From: Deinococcus aerolatus
GTDB taxonomy: Bacteria; Deinococcota; Deinococci; Deinococcales; Deinococcaceae
Length of the DNA: 6,331 bases
Direction: 5' to 3'
NCBI RefSeq assembly: GCF_014647055.1
Contig: NZ_BMOL01000043.1
Span: 1 to 6,331, forward strand
The notes under the pieces were generated by a model. That model saw nothing but the letters and a program-made list of their open reading frames with translations, searched no databases and was not told the DNA's origin. The position numbers were made by a program, and so were the translations under genes. This document shows positions 1 through 4,744 of the stretch, one piece after another (the first letter of the stretch is position 1; every line of letters starts with the position of its first letter).

Positions 1-67
1 TCAAGCTGCTGAGGACTCCATTTCCCATGCCAGACAGAATTTAAAGGCAAGATGTCCGGTACAGAGC

Positions 68-150
68 TGACATCTTTGTGTGTTGAGCAGAGCTGTGGGA
101 AGCTGTGCTTGTCACTCCCCCTCGGGCTGTCAATCCTGTTGACATCTTTG
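68..150. repeat. 11-bp direct repeat pair TGACATCTTTG
   Basis: TGACATCTTTG occurs at 68-78 and again at 140-150, 72 bases apart start to start. The first copy overlaps the 3' arm of a 6-bp stem (51-56 with 69-74). The second contains TTGACA (139-144), a -35-like hexamer, but I see no matching -10 at 16-18 bases. Within a possible IS110 left end such a pair could be part of the guide RNA structure or a binding site; it could also be chance. Confidence 0.5.
86..109 (+). repeat. Imperfect hairpin in the candidate IS110 left end
   Basis: AGCA-G-AGCT (86-94) can pair with AGCT-G-TGCT (101-109), giving 4 bp, a G-G mismatch and 4 bp around the six-base loop GTGGGA (95-100). No T-run follows, so it is not a rho-independent terminator. 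It is compatible with a structured RNA but does not prove one. Confidence 0.4.
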
Positions 151-284
151 ACCTTCCCAGGTCGGACTGCAAATTCTGGCCGGCTCGAGGCCCTTCGATC
201 AGGCGCAACAGTCTCTGAGGCCATTCAAAGCCTGCACACAAAATCCCGCCGAGCGAACTGGGCTGTGATCACCTCTCCCTTTTC

Positions 285-290
285 AGGAGG
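285..290 (+). promoter_or_regulatory. Ribosome binding site AGGAGG for the ATG at 296
   Basis: AGGAGG sits five bases before ATG 296. It fixes the start of the IS110-like N-terminus and shows that the short fused frame 296-436 would still be translated if it is transcribed. Confidence 0.7.
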
Positions 291-295
291 TTTGT

Positions 296-340
296 ATGGT
301 TGTGCCCGGCATCGATATTGGAAAAAGCGAGCTGTACGCC
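296..340 (+). pseudogene. IS110-family recombinase (transposase), N-terminal remnant
   Basis: The first 15 codons from ATG 296 read MVVPGIDIGKSELYA. The GIDIGK motif a few residues from the start is the hallmark N-terminus of IS110/IS116/IS902 recombinases, where the Asp is the first acidic residue of the RuvC-like DEDD domain. Full-length proteins of this family have roughly 300-450 residues, so almost all of the gene is missing. After about codon 15 the sequence changes without a break in frame into tyrosine recombinase sequence (KERRVPLSETARSALTRWL). This suggests a deletion or recombination joint near 340 in which most of the IS and the 5' half of the integrase were lost. Family assignment rests on a short motif and a matching ribosome site. 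Confidence 0.55.
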
Positions 341-823
341 AAGGAACGGCGCGTGCCTTTGTCCGAAACGGCCCGCAGTGCCCTGACGCGCTGGCTGCGG
401 CTGCGGCGGATGTCCGGCAACCCAGTCAGCCCGTAGGTGTGGTCTCCCCTGTCGGGCAAACGATACGGTCAGCAGATGCAGGCACGCAGCATCGGGGCCA
501 TGCTGGACGCCGCCGCCCGCCGCGCGGGCCTGGATGTGGCGAAGGTCAGCCCACACAAGCTGCGCCACACCTTCGCGACGGCGCTGATCGAGTCGGGGCG
601 GTCACTCGACGAGATCCGGGTGCTGCTGGGCCATGAGTCCATTCAGACCACGACGATCTACGCCCACACGTCCAGTGCGCGTGTTGCAGCTGCGGCCGCC
701 CCGCTGCCGGATGTGGTGGGCCTGTCTGTCCGAGGGCACCAGCCAACAGCCAGATGGCACGTTGATCCGTCTCCAGGAGTCAGGGGTCCCAGGGGGCGGG
801 AGATACCGTTCGACTGGCTGTAA
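341..823 (+). pseudogene. Tyrosine recombinase/integrase, catalytic half only, with in-frame TAG
   Basis: This would be a site-specific DNA strand-exchange enzyme of the XerC/D-like phage integrase family. The frame reads KERRVPLSETARSALTRW and then meets TAG at 434-436. It resumes in the same frame with SPLSGKRYGQQM, AMLDAAARRAGLDV, the box II motif HKLRHTFATAL (His 554, Arg 563, His 566) and LLGHES...TTTIYAH (His 632 and nucleophile Tyr 659). The core-binding domain and the first catalytic Arg are missing because the 5' end was replaced by IS110 sequence. The protein probably ended near LPDVVGL (about 720), with the last ~34 codons to TAA at 823 being an extension. A GTG directly after the TAG (437) could restart translation, but the product would lack the first Arg and most of the fold. 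I take it as dead. Confidence 0.85.
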
Positions 824-831
824 GGTGAGGG

Positions 832-1482
832 ATGGCGTTCGATATCCACCAATCCCTCTTTGATCCTCACGGCGAGCTGGATGATGATGCCCGCGTCGCG
901 TACCAGGATGCCCTCATCGAGCAATTCCACGCCTCACCCGAAGGGCAGGCCCACTTCCAGGAAAACGACACTCCGGGCAGCTGGACGAACGTCTTCCTCA
1001 CCTACGCCGTCACGCACGGCGGCGTCACGCCGGCGAAGATGACTGTGGCGGACCTCGACGAGGTCCTGCTGAATATCTTCCCGCGTCAGGTCTCCACCAC
1101 ACCCGACAGTGCCCCGGAGATCGTCGCCGAGTTGCAGGCCCTCTGGTACTTCCTCGGCCGCGAGTACGCGTTGCCTCAGGCACCCGAGATTCTCGAGTCC
1201 CTGGGCGACGGGGCGGCCGAGTCGCTTGCCCAGGAACTGGGCAACCCCAAAAACTTTGGACCGGCCAAAAGCATGATGATGCTCGGCGCAGAGCGCGGCT
1301 TCGACATGACCAGTGAAGCGGGCATCCGCAGCTGGATGCAGACCTACAATGCCGAGCTCGCTCAGGGAAGAGGAATTCCGATTCCCCTCCGCGGGGAACG
1401 TACCGCCGCCGCAAAGAAAGCCCACGCCAAGATGCGGCGCAACATGGCCAAGGCCAGCCGCAAAAAGAACCGGAAAAAGTAG
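832..1482 (+). CDS. Hypothetical protein with conserved helical core and basic C-terminal tail
   Basis: The product has 216 residues from ATG 832, preceded by a purine-rich ribosome site (AAGGTGAGG, 822-830). The start lies eight bases after the integrase remnant's stop. I do not recognise the family with confidence. Residues 10-45 are acidic. A helical block follows at about 51-125, with WTNVFLTYAVTHGG, then a PAKMTVADLDEVLLNIFPRQV segment interrupted only by ordinary residues, and ALWYFLGREY. In my recollection similar blocks (aromatic, 'LDEVL..FPR.VS', 'L..LW.FL.REY') occur in uncharacterised bacterial proteins, sometimes with SEC-C-type modules. The last 25 residues (192-216) hold 12 Lys/Arg and no acidic residue, which suggests nucleic acid or ribosome contact. 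No signal peptide or membrane helix is evident. It is intact, unlike most neighbours, so it may be a functional passenger. Confidence 0.8.
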   Translation: MAFDIHQSLFDPHGELDDDARVAYQDALIEQFHASPEGQAHFQENDTPGSWTNVFLTYAVTHGGVTPAKMTVADLDEVLLNIFPRQVSTTPDSAPEIVAELQALWYFLGREYALPQAPEILESLGDGAAESLAQELGNPKNFGPAKSMMMLGAERGFDMTSEAGIRSWMQTYNAELAQGRGIPIPLRGERTAAAKKAHAKMRRNMAKASRKKNRKK

Positions 1483-1600
1483 GCGCTGCAAACAGAGGTT
1501 GATCGGTGGTCAGGGTCAGAATGAGGTGGTCAGGTCTCGAGACTTAAGGTTGGCGGCCAAGGCGGTTGGTCCAGTTGCGTCATACGCTCCGTTTTTAAAT
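1483..1600. repeat. Intergenic stretch with a 20-bp-spaced direct repeat
   Basis: GGTGGTCAGG is present at 1505-1514 and at 1525-1534, exactly 20 bases apart, within a G/T-rich stretch between the hypothetical gene and the toxin promoter. No gene and no terminator are visible. The repeat spans two turns of the helix and could be a binding site, but nothing else supports this. Confidence 0.4.
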
Positions 1601-1601
1601 T

Positions 1602-1635
1602 TATACCTCTTGTGTTCTATGACACTGAAGGTATA
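1602..1635. promoter_or_regulatory. 34-bp dyad operator over the toxin-antitoxin promoter
   Basis: An inverted repeat is centred between 1618 and 1619. The outer arms are TATACCT (1602-1608) and AGGTATA (1629-1635), and the inner arms are GTGT (1612-1615) and ACAC (1622-1625), all on the same axis. It covers the -35 region and overlaps the -10 of the promoter of the toxin gene. XRE-type (HigA-like) antitoxins typically repress their own operon by binding such palindromes, so this is very probably the operator of the antitoxin encoded at 2005. Base pairing is seen directly; the binding partner is inferred. Confidence 0.7.
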
Positions 1636-1637
1636 CT
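1610..1637 (+). promoter_or_regulatory. Promoter TTGTGT-16-TATACT, placed for a leaderless message
   Basis: TATACT (1632-1637) is one base from the TATAAT consensus and fits the TANNNT motif. TTGTGT (1610-1615), 16 bases upstream, is a partial -35. The -10 ends five bases before GTG 1643, so transcription would begin at or next to the start codon. Leaderless messages with exactly this layout are common in Deinococcus, and only a poorly spaced GAGG precedes the GTG. Confidence 0.65.
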
Positions 1638-1642
1638 GAGGC

Positions 1643-2008
1643 GTGCCGTGGGAGATCATTCTGCTTTCAGAAGTAACGGAGTGGTACCAGGGTTTGGATG
1701 AACCCACCGCCAACCTAGTCACGGCAGCCGTCGACCTGCTGGCCGAGTCCGGCCCGTCCCTGGGGCGCCCCCTGATGGACACCCTGCGCGGCTCTTCACT
1801 GGCCCATCTCAAGGAACTGCGCCCTGGTTCAGTGGGCCGCAGCGAGATGCGCATCCTGTTCGCTTTCGATCCCCGGCGGCAGGCCATCCTGCTGACCGCC
1901 GGCGACAAGGCCGAGCGCTGAAAGCAGTGGTACGTCCAGCACATCCCTGTGGCTGAGCAGCGCTATGGGCGCTGGCTGGCTGGTGACTACGACGAGGAGG
2001 AAACATGA
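1643..2008 (+). pseudogene. higB: HigB/RelE-type toxin (phage Gp49-like), interrupted by TGA at a conserved Trp
   Basis: In the type II toxin family RelE/HigB (Gp49-like), members cut mRNA, often on the ribosome. From GTG 1643 the frame shows the family's start (PWEIIL), the LKELRPGSVGRSEMRILFAF core (residues 56-75, with basic residues K57, R60, R66, R70) and AILLTAGDKAER. TGA follows at 1919-1921 (codon 93). The same frame continues in clearly family-like sequence: KQWYVQHIPVAEQRYGRWL to TGA 2006-2008. Relatives have Trp at the interrupted place, so TGG to TGA is the simplest explanation. The restored frame would overlap the antitoxin start by ATGA, the classic coupled layout, which confirms the old stop. 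As read, a 92-residue product without the last helix is made; it is probably weakened or inactive. The gene symbol is by family only. Confidence 0.8.
1995..2000 (+). promoter_or_regulatory. Ribosome binding site AGGAGG of the antitoxin
   Basis: AGGAGG lies four bases before ATG 2005. It would normally be reached by ribosomes finishing the toxin. With the toxin frame now stopping about 70 bases earlier, this strong site lets the antitoxin be translated independently. Confidence 0.75.
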
Positions 2009-2325
2009 AAGCCCAGAACTGGAAAGCTGTGCGCGCTGGGGCGGTGGCCGACGGACGCGTGAACGAGAAGCGCGTGGCAGAGCTGAAGGGTAAGGCGCTG
2101 GCCCAGGTGCGCGCCCACCGCCTAGCGGAGGTCCGGAGCGCCACCGGCCTGAACCAGGAGGAACTATCACGGCGGCTGGGTATCTCCCAGTCACGGGTCT
2201 CGCGCATCGAGCGCGGAGACCTGGAGAAGACCGAGCTGGCCACCCTGCGCGCCTTTGTGCGGGCGCTGGGCGGCGACATCGAGGTCACCGTCAAGCTGGG
2301 GGAGGAACGCTTCCTGATCGGCTGA
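2005..2325 (+). CDS. higA: XRE-family antitoxin (HigA-like)
   Basis: The intact 106-residue protein is a helix-turn-helix DNA-binding antitoxin. The Xre-type HTH covers about residues 40-85: LAEVRSATGLNQEELSRRLG, then GISQSRVSRIERGD with the typical recognition helix SQSRVSRIE. The family ending follows (LATLRAFVRALGGDIEVTV, residues 78-96), which in HigA-type proteins makes dimer and toxin contacts. Toxin-first gene order and adjacency fit the HigBA arrangement. It should neutralise the upstream toxin and repress the operon through the dyad at 1602-1635. With the toxin truncated, it may be kept as an orphan regulator or protect against related toxins elsewhere. Confidence 0.9.
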   Translation: MKAQNWKAVRAGAVADGRVNEKRVAELKGKALAQVRAHRLAEVRSATGLNQEELSRRLGISQSRVSRIERGDLEKTELATLRAFVRALGGDIEVTVKLGEERFLIG

Positions 2326-2499
2326 CCGTACGGCGCTGACTGCTGAGTGTCAGGCGGAGGAACGCTGCTCTCGGCACGTGAGCATGTGGGTGCCACGGGC
2401 GAGTTATCCGGTGGACGATGCCTGATCAGTGATGTCATCACCTGTGTGGCCTGCTGCGAGGGCACCAGCCCAGCGCGGCTCCCATGAGTCCATGCCCCT
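2326..2499. other. Intergenic gap with a 13-bp palindrome
   Basis: I see no gene, no clear promoter and no T-tailed terminator between the antitoxin and the serine recombinase. GTGATG-T-CATCAC (2429-2441) is a perfect odd-centred palindrome, 59 bases before GTG 2500. It could be a regulator site for the recombinase or a remnant of a crossover site, but nothing decides between these. Confidence 0.4.
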
Positions 2500-3257
2500 G
2501 TGCCTACCCCTGCCGTCGCCTACTACCGGGTCTCCACCGCCAAACAAGAGCCCAGCAAGCCGCCGTCCTCGCCTACGCCCGCAGCAAAGACCTGGCGCTC
2601 GCGCTTGAGTTCACTGAAGTTAAAACCGGAACCCGCAAACGCCGGCGCCCTCAACGTGAAACCGCCCTCGAACAGACCCGCCGCGTCGGTGGCGTCCTCC
2701 TGATCGCCAAGCTGGACCGGCTGGCCCGCAACGTCGCCGTCGTTGCCACCCTGATGGAGTCCGGCGTCCGTTTCGTCGCTGTCGATATGCCTGAGGCCGA
2801 CAACCTCACGATCCATGTGATGGCCGCCGTCGCAGAAAGAGAGGCTCAACTGATCTCAGCCCGGACCAAAGCGGCTTTGGCGGCGAGGAAAGCTCGGGGG
2901 CTCAAGCTTGGCAAACCGGAGAACCTCACCCCCGAAGCCCGGCAGGCTGGAGCGGCGGCATCCAGGGCCAGGGCCATCTCAGACATGCGGACCGTTGCGG
3001 CGTACGCGGGTGCGCTGCGCAGCCAGGGCCTCAGTCTCCAGGCCACGGCCGCCCAGCTCGAGGCCCACGGCTTCAAGACCCGTAAGGGGCGGCCGTGGAG
3101 CGCTGCACAAGTTAAACGGGTGCTGGACAGGCAAAACACTGTTCTGGAATTGCCTCGAAAATGTGGAAGCGAAGTTGAGCAGCGGCCGCTGCTCCCAGTT
3201 ACAAGCAACCGCCGCACGCAGCAGGCGCTTCGGCAGCGTGCACAAGCATGGTGTTGA
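2500..3257 (+). pseudogene. Small serine recombinase (resolvase/invertase), 5' frameshift
   Basis: The family performs site-specific DNA recombination through a catalytic serine. The conserved start VPTPAVAYYRVSTAKQ, with nucleophile Ser at 2533-2535, is read from GTG 2500. The rest of the protein lies in the next frame, starting RAQQAAVLAYARSKDL at about 2547. The rest includes GVLLIAKLDRLARN (catalytic Asp and Arg residues), VMAAVAEREAQLISARTKAAL (long helix E), GLKLGKP and a C-terminal HTH at about 2992-3140 (QGLSLQATAAQLEAHGFKTR, then WSAAQVKRVL). The usual glycine-rich SGLG linker between the two halves is absent, so a small deletion near 2541-2550 that also shifts the frame is likely. 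The ATG at 2484 in the second frame gives an unrelated N-terminus without the serine, so I reject it as the true start. Homology ends near 3140; the final ~40 codons are extension. Confidence 0.85.
3177..3194. repeat. 18-bp perfect palindrome GAGCAGCGGCCGCTGCTC
   Basis: All nine base pairs match with no loop. It lies just beyond the homologous end of the serine recombinase, inside its read-through extension. No T-run follows on either strand, so a simple terminator is unlikely. A recombinase site or a relic of an element end is possible. Confidence 0.5.
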
Positions 3258-3472
3258 CCAGCACTGCCGTGAATACCTTGCCCCTTCCCGTAGTACGGCC
3301 TTTGGTGTTCAATCGCGCCATGGTGACCCGTGGGGTCGAGCAATTGTCTCACAGCAGACGCACTTGGCTCTTGGATGGACGTTCAACAGTCTTTACATGG
3401 GCGGATCACGCCGCCGCAACTGGCGCAGATAGCCGTCAGTCAGGCTGGCGGAGGTACGATAAGGGCTTGACC
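3258..3472. other. Gap between recombinase remnant and the split gene
   Basis: No confident gene. On the - strand a 40-residue frame runs from ATG 3321 to TAA 3199 (start MARLNTKGRTTGRGK). Its first residues recall the N-termini of some TROVE/Ro-type RNA-binding proteins, but the likeness is short and the frame soon ends, so it is at best a relic. Near the right end, AAGGG (3461-3465) lies seven bases before ATG 3473 and serves as its ribosome site, and TACGAT (3455-3460) fits a TANNNT -10 without a recognisable -35. Confidence 0.35.
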
Positions 3473-4570
3473 ATGCACCACACTTCCCGTCCCCTGTCGC
3501 CCCACGAACATCTCCGTCAGCTCCACCACGTCTATGGACCGCTGAGTCCCGCGTTTGTCGCTGAAGAACTGCACGGCACCCTGGAAGAGGCCGAACATTA
3601 CCTCTACGGCCCCTACGCCGCCGGGTACTGCTAGGTCAGCCTGGCGGATCTGGCCTTCCTGTCGGCCATGAATGTGGCTGCATTGAAGCGCTGGGTGCGG
3701 CGGCATCACCTCCAGACAGCCTCCCTACAGGGTCAGGGGCGCACTGCGCCCCTCTACCTCTATCTGGATGATCCCCGCTCCTTGCTGTCCTTGGCGCCAG
3801 GCACCCAGGAGGCGACGGCAGAGGCGCTGCCCCGTGTGAAAGGAGAAGACCTGGGACCTGCCTCCATCCCGAGCCCGGTCACCCACACAGCTCTGGTGGA
3901 TGTGGACTGGCAGTTGGCGCGGCAGGCCGCCTGGCCCATGACGGTGGAACGCCTGGCCGAAGCGGTCTACAGCTCCCGTTCTCTGCAAGCCCAGCAGCAG
4001 ACCCGCAAAATCCTGCGGCGCTGGGAATCCCAGGGGAGAATCGTCTGCTTTGCCCGGGGCCTGTATGACCTGGTGCGCCCGTCCCTGGTGCTGGACCAGG
4101 AACGTTATGGAAAGAGTGTGTTGCCCAGAGAGGACCTCCAGAAGCTGCGCACCCACCATCCGGAGCTGGCCCACTGGGCTGGTGGGCCCCTGGCAGCGGC
4201 CTGGCGGGCCTACAGCCGTTTCTACGCGAACACCCTGCTGCCTGTGGCGGACCGTGGGGAGCCCACACTGCTGGAATACCTGATGGTGCGGCAGTTGAAT
4301 CCAGAGTGGGTGCCGGGCGAGGTGGACGCCCGGTATGAGGAGCTCTGCCGGGACGCGGCGTTCTACCGTCTGTTGCCTGCGGCGCCCCAGCGGGCGCTGG
4401 AGACGCTTCCGCCTGTGCTGACGGTGGAGAATGTTGAGGCAGGCCTGATCGACTTCACAGCGGCCGCCGAGGCGACGCGGCTGAAGATGCAGCGCAAAGG
4501 CAGCAAGGGGCAGACCTCAGGCAGGGGCCGGAGAACAGCCGCCGCTACAGGTGTGCAGGAAAGGGTGTAG
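3473..4570 (+). pseudogene. Unknown protein with several HTH-like segments, split by in-frame TAG
   Basis: From ATG 3473 the frame reads 53 codons, meets TAG at 3632-3634, and continues in the same frame to TAG 4568-4570. The intact protein would have had 365 positions. I do not recognise the family. Visible parts are a helix-turn-helix-like segment before the stop (LSPAFVAEELHGTLEEAEHY) and a second just after it (SLADLAFLSAMNVAALKRWV). A winged-helix-like unit covers about codons 155-203: MTVERLAEAVYSSRSLQ, RKILRRWESQGRIV, ARGLYDL. A helical part and a basic tail (codons 338-354, RLKMQRKGSKGQ...RGRR) follow. The stop falls directly before the second HTH. A restart at ATG 3668 would give 300 residues but lose its first helix, and no good ribosome site precedes it. 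A DNA-binding or replication role for a mobile element is a guess from the folds. Confidence 0.6.
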
Positions 4571-4599
4571 ATCTGCATCATGGTGGTCCAACGATGTTT

Positions 4600-4618
4600 G
4601 CGTCCAAAAGACGCTTTT
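4600..4618 (+). terminator. Possible short rho-independent terminator
   Basis: GCGTC (4600-4604) pairs with GACGC (4610-4614) around the loop CAAAA, followed by TTTT (4615-4618). It is 30 bases after the stop of the unknown gene, which is a suitable place. The 5-bp stem and four T's make it weak. Confidence 0.45.
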
Positions 4619-4663
4619 CCCCAGGTTCAACTGAGTCAAGGGTCCCCCATTTGGCGTAGAACC

Positions 4664-4689
4664 GCAAAAGTGTAACGCTGTACTTTTGC
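4664..4689. promoter_or_regulatory. 26-bp dyad upstream of the GGDEF-terpene synthase gene
   Basis: GCAAAAGT (4664-4671) and ACTTTTGC (4682-4689) are perfect inverted repeats around a 10-base centre. TACTTT (4681-4686, inside the right arm) and TACTCT (4697-4702) both fit the TANNNT -10 pattern, but I find no good -35 at the right distance. The dyad is the only strong symmetric element in the upstream region and is the best candidate operator for the gene starting at 4745. As RNA it would form an 8-bp stem in the leader. Confidence 0.5.
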
Positions 4690-4730
4690 AGTCATGTACT
4701 CTCAATTCGTTCCTGGGCAGTTTGGGGAGC

Positions 4731-4735
4731 GGAGG
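4731..4735 (+). promoter_or_regulatory. Ribosome binding site GGAGG deciding the GTG start at 4745
   Basis: GGAGG lies nine bases before GTG 4745. An in-frame TAG (4742-4744) directly precedes that GTG, so no longer N-terminus is possible. Confidence 0.8.
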
Positions 4736-4744
4736 TTTTACTAG

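Larger units (their letters stand above)
1..295 (+). other. Non-coding region upstream of an IS110-type start; candidate IS110 left end
   Basis: I see no convincing gene here. Bases 2-70 are open in one + frame and end in TGA; this could be the last 22 codons of an upstream gene, but I do not recognise it. The region ends in a strong ribosome site (AGGAGG, 285-290) and an ATG at 296 that opens an IS110-like N-terminus. In IS110/IS621 elements the non-coding left end upstream of the recombinase gene encodes the bridge RNA, a structured guide RNA. This stretch has the right position and length, and it holds small hairpins: GATGTC/GACATC at 51-56/69-74, AGCA-AGCT/AGCT-TGCT at 86-109, and the palindrome GTGATCAC at 265-272. 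The bridge RNA reading is inference only, and the element's left boundary is not visible. Confidence 0.35.

Noticed and set aside
139..167. TTGACA at 139-144 as a promoter -35
   Set aside because: The bases 16-18 positions downstream do not resemble a -10 hexamer.
52..636. Long + frame of 194 codons over the left end
   Set aside because: It runs across the IS110-like start and the integrase motifs in a different frame, shows no domain of its own, and has the low-complexity Arg/Gly/Ala pattern of a GC-rich shadow frame.
934..1491. 185-codon frame on the - strand
   Set aside because: Antisense to the intact 216-residue gene; no recognisable motifs and no ribosome site that would favour it over the + strand gene.
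1809..2465. 218-codon frame on the - strand
   Set aside because: Antisense to toxin tail and antitoxin; Ser/Pro/Arg-rich shadow composition, while the + strand frames have clear family motifs.
2484..2547. ATG 2484 as the start of the serine recombinase
   Set aside because: It yields an N-terminus (MSPCPCAYPCRRLL) unlike the family and without the catalytic serine, which is encoded in the frame of GTG 2500.
3177..3194. The 18-bp palindrome as a transcription terminator
   Set aside because: No loop and no T-run on either strand.
3199..3321. Small - strand frame beginning MARLNTK, resembling some TROVE protein starts
   Set aside because: Likeness is limited to a few residues, no good ribosome site precedes it, and the frame ends after 40 codons; noted only as a possible relic.
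2846..3352. 168-codon frame on the - strand over the serine recombinase and the gap
   Set aside because: Cys/Arg/Ser-rich shadow of the recombinase; no domain recognised.
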